A DNA stretch of 64,000 bases. Source: Pseudoalteromonas rhizosphaerae (lineage in GTDB: Bacteria > Pseudomonadota > Gammaproteobacteria > Enterobacterales > Alteromonadaceae). Shown here one piece after another: positions 46,499-54,467 of this stretch. Within the stretch, counting starts at the first letter, position 1; each line of letters starts with the position of its first letter. Made by a program: the position numbers and the translations under genes. The notes under the pieces were generated by a model. The model was not told the origin of the DNA. It searched no databases and saw nothing but the letters and a program-made list of their open reading frames with translations. The stretch lies in contig NZ_CABVLM010000018.1 in the NCBI RefSeq assembly GCF_902498845.1, positions 24,635-88,634 of the forward strand, given 5' to 3'.

Positions 46499-46876
46499 AT
46501 GACTATTTTAGCCTGCTCGCAATGCCAAGCGACTCTTAACTGCAATGTTGATGATATCAATGCCTGTTGGTGCAATGAGCTGCCTGCTATTTTACCGCTT
46601 GATAGTACAACCACCAGCTGTTTATGCAGAGATTGTACGTTGACTAAAATCAATCTATTTTTAAATGCCCTCTATCAGCAACCACTTAAAAATCAGCTTA
46701 GTTTTGCAGCCTCTTTCTCTAGCCATAATCCCCTAATAGAAAATCTCGATTATACAATGCAGAACAACTATATGGTGTTCTCACGCTGGTTCTTTTTAAA
46801 ACGTGGTACATGTTGTAAAAACAATTGTAAAAACTGCCCATTCAAAAACACAAAATTAACAAGTGATGCAAAATAG
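46499..46876 (+). CDS. Cys-rich CWC/DUF5522 two-module protein
   Basis: 125 residues from the ATG at 46499. The N-terminal half has CSQCQ, then NACWCNELP and SCLCRDC, the CWC-type pattern; the C-terminal half has NNYMVFSRWFFLKRGTCCKN and a NCKNCPF-type pair, as in DUF5522. The two families often occur adjacent or fused. About 14 Cys suggest metal binding, but the metal and role are unknown. Short and cytoplasmic. No strong ribosome site. Confidence 0.72.
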   Translation: MTILACSQCQATLNCNVDDINACWCNELPAILPLDSTTTSCLCRDCTLTKINLFLNALYQQPLKNQLSFAASFSSHNPLIENLDYTMQNNYMVFSRWFFLKRGTCCKNNCKNCPFKNTKLTSDAK

Positions 46877-47084
46877 CAAAAAAATCATAAAGAGAAAAAA
46901 ATTCATACAAATATTAATATGCAATAAAAACTCTTTAAAGCACTAAAAAACGTTTTTTGATGAATATTTTATCTATATAATTGCATATTAATTTCCGTAC
47001 CCTTTCAGCCATCTTGTTTATCTTTTTATAACATGCTTTCTTATTAGAAAATGACAACCAGATAAACAAAAAACAGGATAATCA

Positions 47085-49517
47085 ATGAAACAGTTCAAGC
47101 CTAATATTGTCGCTTGCGCAATAGCCGCCCAATTTTTTACTGCCGGTCATGCTGTTGCAGCGGAGCAACAAGTTGCAACAGAAAAAGCAATTGAAACAAT
47201 TCAAATTACCGCGACTCGTCGTGCGGGCTCAGTGCAAGAAGCACCACTTAATATTACCGCCCTTGATGGTGATGTGATCAAAGATCAAAACATTGGTGAT
47301 CTTGAAGATGTGGCACGCTGGGTGCCAGGTTTAACTATTTCTGATCAAGGTGGCCGTGAAGGTTCACCAATTATTGTCCGTGGCTTAAATACCAATACTT
47401 CAGATCGTATTTCTGATGGTGGTACAGTTGCCACTTACGTGGGTGAGATCCCACTTAATATTGATTTACGTTTAACAGACGTAGACCGTGTTGAAGTGCT
47501 TATCGGTCCACAAGGTACATTATACGGAGCGGGAACATTAGGTGGTGCAATTCGTTACTTATTAAAACAACCTCAGCTCGATATTACCGAAGGCCAAGTC
47601 ACTGGTGATGTGTTTAGCTTAAACGAAAGTGACGGCACTGGCGGTGAGTTTGGTTTAGTATTTAATACGCCGTTAATTGACGATGTATTGGCTATTCGCG
47701 CTAGCGTCAATTACTACACCAACCCAGGTTATATCGATTATAACTTCGTAGTACAAAACCCAGGCGTATCAAACCCAAACCCTGATTTTACCAATCCACA
47801 GGATGTTAGTGCTAACTTGCGCAGTGTCAGTGATGTAAATGATGAGCAAATTACCACAGGACGCGTGTCCTTGCGTTGGCAAGCCAACGAAGCAGTAGAA
47901 GCAACGCTAAACTATTTTTATCAAAAACAAGAAAATGGCGGTAATTCTACATCGCAATATAATTCATTAAGTGACACCAGTGCCTTACAAGGTATGGTGG
48001 GTCAATACGAAAATGCCGCCCGCATACTTGAGCCAGGTGAAGAAGAAAACGACTTATTGAGCTTGGAAATTAAAGCGGATCTAGGCTTTGCTGAACTTGT
48101 CTCAGCCTCTGGTTGGTCAAGCTATGAGCAATCTGGGCAACGCGACCAAACTGATTTGCTTTACGACATCTGGACTGGTTATGCAGAATTCCCAGCGTTT
48201 ATAGCGCAAACTTTGGATACTTCAAAACGTGATAGTTTCACTCAAGAAATTCGCTTAGTGTCTAACTCTGATAGCGCTTTTAACTGGATTGTCGGTGGTT
48301 ACTACAACAAGCTTGAAACTCACTCAGACGATCGCGAATACACACCCGGTTTAACTGAGTTTGGGGGCGATGATATTCCTAATCTACAACAAGATCTCGA
48401 GTATATTTTAGTCAGTGACTCTGAAACCACTGAAAAAGCGCTATTTGGTGAAGTAGGTTATGCGTTTACCGATCAATTCAATGTAACCCTTGGTGCGCGT
48501 TTTTACGAATATGATGTATCAACCACGGCGGGTTCTGCAACACCGTTATTTTCGCTTAACTTTGACTCTCTTGACGATTTAGCGATGGAGAACGTAAGCG
48601 CTAGCGACAACGGTAATCTATTTAAATTTAATGCCAGCTACACCTTTGATTCAGGAGTGCTTGCTTATTTTACCGTAAGTGAAGGCTTTAGAATCGGCGG
48701 TGGTAACGGTATTGCACCTTGCCCAGATGTATTGCCAGATCAACAAATTGTTTGTGCATACCCAGATGAAGAAGATTATAAACCAGATACAACAGTAAAC
48801 TATGAACTGGGTTTTAAATCGAGCTGGTTTAAAAATCGTCTACACTTTAACGCGGCATTATTTAATGTTGATTGGAAAGATGCGCAAGTTGGTACTGCAA
48901 CTGTGAATGGTCAAGAGCTGATCACCTCTAATGCAGGTGCTGCCAATTCAAAAGGCGTGGAAATTTCTTCTCGCGCTATAATTGCTGATAACTGGACGGC
49001 CTACGCAACTTACGCCTATGCAAAAGCTGAGCTAACCGAGGATGCACCAGGTTTATTAGGTACATTAGATAAAAAATATACACAGTATCAAGCATACTAC
49101 GATGGTACTGACGGCGACCGCCTACCAGGCGCGCCTGAGCATCAGCTTTCATTCGGCCTGCGTTATGAACAAGATGTACTAGACGATAAACTACTGAGCA
49201 TTAACTACGGTATGACAGCGCAAAGTGACGTGATCACTAAAGTTGGCTTAAAAGCCGATGGTGAAACACTTGCAGGCTATGCATTGAGTAATCTATCAGC
49301 CAAGCTAACGGGTGATATGTGGTCTGCCACTATTTATGTTGATAATTTATTCGATAAGTATGCCTTTACTTCGGTACGACGTGATAAATCATGGGCAGGT
49401 ATGGCAAAATATGAAGAGCTAAATAAAGAGCTGCCTGAACTACAGCGTGTGTATGGTCACTACACTACAACACCGCGTACTATCGGCATGAAGTTTACGT
49501 ATAACTTTGAACTGTAA
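47085..49517 (+). CDS. TonB-dependent outer-membrane receptor
   Basis: 810 residues. Signal peptide (GHAVAAEQ), then a plug domain with a TonB-box-like ETIQITATRR, the plug block PIIVRGLNTN and VDRVEVLIGPQGTLYG, followed by a full barrel ending KFTYNFEL. It imports an unknown ligand, likely a glycan, siderophore or small aromatic, using TonB energy. AGGATAA precedes the ATG. A terminator sits right after the stop, and the following TPR-sulfotransferase gene starts at its end, a pairing often seen in Alteromonadales. Confidence 0.95.
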   Translation: MKQFKPNIVACAIAAQFFTAGHAVAAEQQVATEKAIETIQITATRRAGSVQEAPLNITALDGDVIKDQNIGDLEDVARWVPGLTISDQGGREGSPIIVRGLNTNTSDRISDGGTVATYVGEIPLNIDLRLTDVDRVEVLIGPQGTLYGAGTLGGAIRYLLKQPQLDITEGQVTGDVFSLNESDGTGGEFGLVFNTPLIDDVLAIRASVNYYTNPGYIDYNFVVQNPGVSNPNPDFTNPQDVSANLRSVSDVNDEQITTGRVSLRWQANEAVEATLNYFYQKQENGGNSTSQYNSLSDTSALQGMVGQYENAARILEPGEEENDLLSLEIKADLGFAELVSASGWSSYEQSGQRDQTDLLYDIWTGYAEFPAFIAQTLDTSKRDSFTQEIRLVSNSDSAFNWIVGGYYNKLETHSDDREYTPGLTEFGGDDIPNLQQDLEYILVSDSETTEKALFGEVGYAFTDQFNVTLGARFYEYDVSTTAGSATPLFSLNFDSLDDLAMENVSASDNGNLFKFNASYTFDSGVLAYFTVSEGFRIGGGNGIAPCPDVLPDQQIVCAYPDEEDYKPDTTVNYELGFKSSWFKNRLHFNAALFNVDWKDAQVGTATVNGQELITSNAGAANSKGVEISSRAIIADNWTAYATYAYAKAELTEDAPGLLGTLDKKYTQYQAYYDGTDGDRLPGAPEHQLSFGLRYEQDVLDDKLLSINYGMTAQSDVITKVGLKADGETLAGYALSNLSAKLTGDMWSATIYVDNLFDKYAFTSVRRDKSWAGMAKYEELNKELPELQRVYGHYTTTPRTIGMKFTYNFEL

Positions 49518-49538
49518 TAACGGTTATCTATAAATTAA

Positions 49539-49569
49539 AAAAGCCTTGGTGTTTTACGCCAAGGCTTTT
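49539..49569 (+). terminator. Terminator of the TonB receptor, abutting the next start
   Basis: Stem AAAAGCCTTGG / CCAAGGCTTTT with a 9-nt loop, 22 bp after the stop, with ATG at 49570 immediately after the T-run. An in-frame start at 49546 would lie inside the stem and is not credible. Confidence 0.85.
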
Positions 49570-51099
49570 ATGCTTATTGCCATGCTGACATCGATACAAA
49601 AAAACCTACAACAACAAATTGAGCACGCTATTAATCATAGCAAGCTTAATGACGCGCATTTATTACTGATCAGTAATATTAAAAACACACCAGATGATCA
49701 CTTTAGCTATTTTTTGCTAGCGCAAGTAAATGTTGCAGCAAATGATATAAGCAAAGCAAATAAACTCTTAAGCAAGGCGATTAGTATTGAGCCCCTACCT
49801 TTATATTTTGCTCACTCAGCCAAATTTGCCGTACTGCGCGGGCAGCTGTTAGATGCGCAGCAATATATAACTGAAGCAATAAAACATCCATATTATGAAG
49901 TTATTGAATGCGATTTAATTGCTAATGTACTCACTCGTTTAGGCCATTATCCACTGGCGCTCGAGTGGCAATTACGGGCCTATCAACAAGCCCCTAACAA
50001 TCCGCAAATAAGTTATAACTTAGCTGTGGCCTATAAAATCATGGGGCAATTGAATGATGCTATACAGCTACTGCGTACACTTACAGAGTTACATCCGCAG
50101 CATCTTCAAGCTCACTACTCGCTCGCTGAACTTAACAATAACAAGCAGGCTAAGCAGCATTTACAACAGCTGTTAACTTTAACCGAATACGCTAAAACGC
50201 CGATGCAGCAACAATTTCTGCACCATGCGATTGCACTCAATTACGAGCACTGCGCTGATTATAAGCAAGCCTTTGCCCACTTTACTACAAGTAAGCAAGC
50301 GATCTGTCAGCATGTAAAATATGATGCGCAAGCTCACAAAGCATTTTGCCAGCAACTGATAACCTTAAGTCACAGGTATACGCCGTCCTTAAGCGACAAC
50401 GATTTTACCCCGATATTTATTGTTGGTATGCCGCGCTCAGGGACTACTTTGCTAGAAAAAATAATGAATCAATCAGATCTGGTGCAAGGTGTTGGTGAAC
50501 TCAATGATATTGCCCAGCTTTGCCAAGGTAATAATGCTCAACCATTAAATAGCGTGGTGCTCAATGACGCATATAAAAGTGCTGCGTTAATGGCGCAGTT
50601 GAGTCAGTATAAACAGCGTATTAGTCAACTAGTAGCACCACAGCTACGCAGCTGCGACAAACAGCCATTTAATTTTTACTATATCGATTTAATTTTAGCG
50701 GCTTTCCCGAAGGCTAAAATCATTTGCATGCAACGAGGCCGAAAAGCTAGCTGTATAGCTAATTACCGCCAACTGTACAGCCCAGCCAGTGCGTTTCATC
50801 ACTATAGCTATAACCTGCAAGACATCAATAGTTTTTATCAAGATTACAGCTCTTTGATAAATCATTTTGCAGCAAAACACCCAGATAATGTGATGATTAT
50901 GCAATACGAAACATTAGTATCAGAGCCAATCACAAGCACGCAACTGCTCTATGATTTTTGTGATTTACCTTGGCAAGTTAAGTGTCTGGATTTTCATAAA
51001 CAACATAGCCCGTCGGCAACAGCAAGCAAAGTACAAGTACGCCAGCCTCTCAATAAAAAAGCCATTGATTACTGGCAGCACTACGGATTTGCCTTTTAA
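49570..51099 (+). CDS. TPR-repeat sulfotransferase family protein
   Basis: About 509 residues from the ATG at 49570; the ATG at 49582 is an equal candidate. Residues to about 230 are tetratricopeptide repeats (LLAQVNVAANDISKAN, AVAYKIMGQLNDAIQLL). The C-terminal half is a sulfotransferase: PAPS 5'-phosphosulfate loop FIVGMPRSGTTLLEKIM, a 3'-site block KAKIICMQRGRKASC, and MQYETLV. It transfers sulfate to an unknown acceptor, probably in the cytoplasm. It overlaps sseA by 4 bp at its 3' end. No ribosome site is visible, which is unusual. Confidence 0.85.
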   Translation: MLIAMLTSIQKNLQQQIEHAINHSKLNDAHLLLISNIKNTPDDHFSYFLLAQVNVAANDISKANKLLSKAISIEPLPLYFAHSAKFAVLRGQLLDAQQYITEAIKHPYYEVIECDLIANVLTRLGHYPLALEWQLRAYQQAPNNPQISYNLAVAYKIMGQLNDAIQLLRTLTELHPQHLQAHYSLAELNNNKQAKQHLQQLLTLTEYAKTPMQQQFLHHAIALNYEHCADYKQAFAHFTTSKQAICQHVKYDAQAHKAFCQQLITLSHRYTPSLSDNDFTPIFIVGMPRSGTTLLEKIMNQSDLVQGVGELNDIAQLCQGNNAQPLNSVVLNDAYKSAALMAQLSQYKQRISQLVAPQLRSCDKQPFNFYYIDLILAAFPKAKIICMQRGRKASCIANYRQLYSPASAFHHYSYNLQDINSFYQDYSSLINHFAAKHPDNVMIMQYETLVSEPITSTQLLYDFCDLPWQVKCLDFHKQHSPSATASKVQVRQPLNKKAIDYWQHYGFAF

Positions 51100-51950
51100 C
51101 GCGAAGGACAAGGACCCGTTTCGATAGGTAGTTCGTCTCGGCCGCCCCACTCACTCCATGAGCCGTCATAAACATGCAGATTTTCATATCCACACTCATC
51201 GGCAAATAACGCCAAGATACATGCAGTAACGCCGGAGCCACAACTAAATTGCAAGGTAGTTTGCAGATCTGCTTGATCGCCAAGTACAGCCTCGAAAGCA
51301 GCTTTAATATCAGCGAATGGTTTTGCTTCGCCATCACCCAATAATTCAACAAAAGGTAAAGCGCGGCTATTAGGAATATGGCCGCTGCGCATTCCAGCTC
51401 TCGGCTCTGCCATTTCACCTAAATAACGCTGATAACCTCGTGCATCAAGTAGTACGGTATGTTCATCATCTATGCCCTGAAAGACTGCAGCCGCATCAAT
51501 AAAGTAACCAACTCGCGGTTTGGCAACAAAGTTACCTTTATGATAATGGCGGCTATATTCAATTTGCGTTAAATAACCCAACGACTGCCACTTAGCAAGG
51601 CCACCACTGAGTACTTTGACATTATCAAAGCCCATGGCTTTAAACATCCACCAACCTCTTGCAGCACTAAATAAGCCTTGGTCTTCGTAGATGATAACTA
51701 AGGAATCTTTATCAACCCCCATTAACTGCATCTGCTGAGTAAATTGCTCCGCACTGCACATGGTATGCGGTAGCGGATTGTCTTGATCGGCTAATTGCTT
51801 TTTAAAGTCAAAACGTTGTGCATTTGGCAACTTAGCCTGCGGTTTATACTCACCCAGCTTACCTGGGCGCACCATGCCAGCATCAAAGATAACCAGCTTT
51901 GGGTCGTTTAAGTGCTCGTTTAGCCATTGGCAAGTTACTATGTTTTTCAT
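51096..51950 (-). CDS. sseA: 3-mercaptopyruvate sulfurtransferase (rhodanese family)
   Basis: 284 residues, two rhodanese domains. The active-site Cys is in LQFSCGSGVTACILAL, the CGSGVTA loop typical of mercaptopyruvate sulfurtransferases rather than CRKGVTA of thiosulfate enzymes. Other markers: IFDAGMVRPGKLGEYKPQAK. Cytoplasmic. AAAGGAACACA precedes the ATG. Convergent with the sulfotransferase gene. Confidence 0.92.
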   Translation of the reverse strand: MKNIVTCQWLNEHLNDPKLVIFDAGMVRPGKLGEYKPQAKLPNAQRFDFKKQLADQDNPLPHTMCSAEQFTQQMQLMGVDKDSLVIIYEDQGLFSAARGWWMFKAMGFDNVKVLSGGLAKWQSLGYLTQIEYSRHYHKGNFVAKPRVGYFIDAAAVFQGIDDEHTVLLDARGYQRYLGEMAEPRAGMRSGHIPNSRALPFVELLGDGEAKPFADIKAAFEAVLGDQADLQTTLQFSCGSGVTACILALFADECGYENLHVYDGSWSEWGGRDELPIETGPCPSR

Positions 51951-52207
51951 TGTGTTCCTTTACTTCTGTTACATATTACTAAGCCTTCTCTACCAGAGCC
52001 TATTATTAAAATAGTTACGGTACATTTTGCACAATAATTTTGCCAGCTTCTATATACACTGTAAATTACTTAAATTATCAAGAATAAACTAAAAAATATT
52101 TTTTCTACAATTATATACATTTATACTAGGCATTATATTGCAAACAATGTGATACAAAGATGATTTTAAAATATCTTAATATTGACAGTTCTAAAGGCTA
52201 AACTTAG

Positions 52208-53218
52208 ATGAAAAAAAATAATCAACAAATAGTAAGCAGCCAAATAACAGGCAATATTTTAGTAGTACTACCAAAATTTATTGGTGATGCAGTCAATTGC
52301 ACACCGGCTTTACAACTACTTAAAGACCTTTATCCAACTAAAAGCATTACCTTATTTGTTAGACCTCACTTAGCTGAGATGTTTAAACGCGAGACTGACT
52401 ACTGTGTTATCGTGGATGAACGCTTTGATAATAACAAACCAATCTCTATGTGGGCACAGGCAAAAACACTCAAAAATGCTAACATTGAGCTTGCAGTAAT
52501 TATGCGCAACTCATTGTCTGAAGCAATACTTTGCTTTTTAGCAAGTATCAAATACCGAGTAGGTTATGCAAAAAATGGTCGCTCACCACTGTTAACACAC
52601 AAACTGAAATTAGACGAAAATCACCACTATATATTTCGCTACTGCCGACTTGTGAATGAGCCCCATGGTAATCCGTTTAGCTCTATACCAAAAACAGCAA
52701 TCGTAAAAGAGCCGAGCCTGTTAATCCCTAAACAGAACAAAAAATCTATCGGGGTTTATTTTGGCGGAAAAAATAAAGGCTTTCGTCATTACCCTAATGA
52801 GCTTTCATTTGTTGCAATGGTTGATATAGCTAAAAATATTGACTGCACATTTTATATTTTTGGTGATAACGGTGAGCTTGAAGATACCCAACAATTACAG
52901 GAGCGGCTAAACCAGCAAAAAATTGACTCTGTCGTCCTTGCTGGGAAAACCTCGATTATTACTATGATAGACGCTATCGGTGAGCTTGATTTATTACTGA
53001 CAATCGATTCTGGCCCCATGCATATTGCAGCTGCATTCAATATTCCTTTTGTTGCTGTTGTGGGCTTAGGAACTTCGCCATGGAGTGTTGTGGCACCCAA
53101 AGTAACTAATGCCATTACGTTAATTGCAAATGGCGATCAGCTACTTGAAAAAGATATTATTAACGAAATAAAGCCACATCACGTCAGTGAAGCTGCTTTA
53201 AAGTTACTGGATCACTAA
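52208..53218 (+). CDS. Family 9 glycosyltransferase, heptosyltransferase-like
   Basis: 336 residues with two Rossmann-like halves. Marker blocks: LVVLPKFIGDAVNCTPALQL, SIKYRVGY, IGVYFGGKNKGFRHYP and TIDSGPMHIAAAFN, all of the GT9/ADP-heptose-type fold. It probably adds a sugar to lipopolysaccharide core or another surface glycan. It stands alone, away from any LPS cluster. AAAGG precedes the start after an AT-rich leader. It overlaps the convergent hemoglobin gene by 4 bp. Confidence 0.9.
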   Translation: MKKNNQQIVSSQITGNILVVLPKFIGDAVNCTPALQLLKDLYPTKSITLFVRPHLAEMFKRETDYCVIVDERFDNNKPISMWAQAKTLKNANIELAVIMRNSLSEAILCFLASIKYRVGYAKNGRSPLLTHKLKLDENHHYIFRYCRLVNEPHGNPFSSIPKTAIVKEPSLLIPKQNKKSIGVYFGGKNKGFRHYPNELSFVAMVDIAKNIDCTFYIFGDNGELEDTQQLQERLNQQKIDSVVLAGKTSIITMIDAIGELDLLLTIDSGPMHIAAAFNIPFVAVVGLGTSPWSVVAPKVTNAITLIANGDQLLEKDIINEIKPHHVSEAALKLLDH

Positions 53219-53634
53219 ATCTTAATAATTTCAGCTCTCAGTGGTGCCATTTTCGCGAGTATTTTATTTTGCACTGTATGACTAATATTTTGTTCATTCA
53301 TGGCATTGATTAACAAATCAACCACATGATTAAAGTCAGCCTCCGTGATGTGCATGCCAGTATGAATATCAACCATACTATCACGCGTGTACTCACAGGG
53401 CCCATCAGTTAATACACACAAATGATTAATAAAGCCTTCGCGGAAATGGCTAATATTTGCATGCTCAAAGTAATGAATAATTTGTTCGTCATTACCGATT
53501 TGATTAATGAAACTATCAACCAGTCTTTGTAGCCCTGCTTTACCATCAAGTTGCTGATACAACGTTAGATTTGAAGCCGATGAACAACCAGCTAAGCTGG
53601 CTATTAACACTATCGTTGTTAGTATTTTTTCCAT
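53215..53634 (-). CDS. Lipoprotein group 1 truncated hemoglobin
   Basis: 139 residues from the ATG at 53634, which overlaps the preceding stop by one base (TAATG). The signal peptide carries lipobox LAGC at Cys17. The globin begins LYQQLDGKAGLQRLVDSF, with proximal His in MVDIHTGMHITEADF. The B10 position appears to be Ile (SFINQI) where most group 1 proteins have Tyr. Group 1 truncated hemoglobins bind O2 or NO; anchoring as a lipoprotein places it in the periplasm. Last gene of a coupled operon. Confidence 0.85.
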   Translation of the reverse strand: MEKILTTIVLIASLAGCSSASNLTLYQQLDGKAGLQRLVDSFINQIGNDEQIIHYFEHANISHFREGFINHLCVLTDGPCEYTRDSMVDIHTGMHITEADFNHVVDLLINAMNEQNISHTVQNKILAKMAPLRAEIIKI

Positions 53635-54467
53635 TACCAATATCCTGTTACCGATAAGTACCAACCGGTTTGGTCTTTTGCTCCAGCAATACTACCTAAA
53701 TCAAGGTATGCGGCAGTCACACTTACGTATTTATTTGGCATCCAAGCAACAAACACATCTTGCCAATCTTGCTCACCCAATCCGAGATTATTTGATTTTT
53801 GACGATACTCTATTCCAACAGCAACTTCTCGATTAAGAAAAATGGCAGTACTAGCTTCAAATAAGAGTTTTTCATTGCTATTCGCTCCACCGTATCCAAG
53901 TAAGCCAAGCTGATTTGCTTCACTATAACGCGTGGTAACATTCCAAAACCAGTTATAACCTGCAATGGCCCCTAAATGTAGCTTGCTTGCAGCAAGGTAA
54001 ATATCAGTACCGGAGGTATCCTTAGCCCCTACTAATGTCGCGACTGCACCATCATCAAGTGATTTATGTTGTACTCCCAAGGTAACTTGAGGCCAGTCAC
54101 TATAAACAATATCACCATAGAGCCTAATCTTAACACCGATGATTTCTTGTTCTATCTCGGTATTTAGCGCCGGCACAGAAAAGTTTTGCTGTGCATAGCT
54201 AAGCTCAACGCGATTAAATAAGTTAACTTGGGCACCGCATACATCTAAGCTGTAATCGGTAACATCAGCCCGACTACAAAAGCCATTAATAGAAAACTCA
54301 TCTTCGCTGGCATAACCCGCAAGCTGCGCCCAAGGCACGATACCACCACCACCACTACCTTCTACTTGCGATACTCCTGGCGTTGCTAGCAGCTTGCCTT
54401 TTGAGGCAAAGCTATTAAATGCAGATAATGCGATAACAGTTAAAAATAATAATTTAAGCTTTCTCAT
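53634..54467 (-). CDS. DUF3034 family exported protein
   Basis: 277 residues from the ATG at 54467, inside the GGDEF-EAL gene end (14-bp overlap). A signal peptide is followed by GVSQVEGSGGGGIVPWAQLAGY, the family hallmark, and then an aromatic, strand-rich sequence ending VTGYW, consistent with an outer-membrane barrel. Its function is unknown. It is always-coupled by overlap here with both neighbours. Confidence 0.85.
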   Translation of the reverse strand: MRKLKLLFLTVIALSAFNSFASKGKLLATPGVSQVEGSGGGGIVPWAQLAGYASEDEFSINGFCSRADVTDYSLDVCGAQVNLFNRVELSYAQQNFSVPALNTEIEQEIIGVKIRLYGDIVYSDWPQVTLGVQHKSLDDGAVATLVGAKDTSGTDIYLAASKLHLGAIAGYNWFWNVTTRYSEANQLGLLGYGGANSNEKLLFEASTAIFLNREVAVGIEYRQKSNNLGLGEQDWQDVFVAWMPNKYVSVTAAYLDLGSIAGAKDQTGWYLSVTGYW

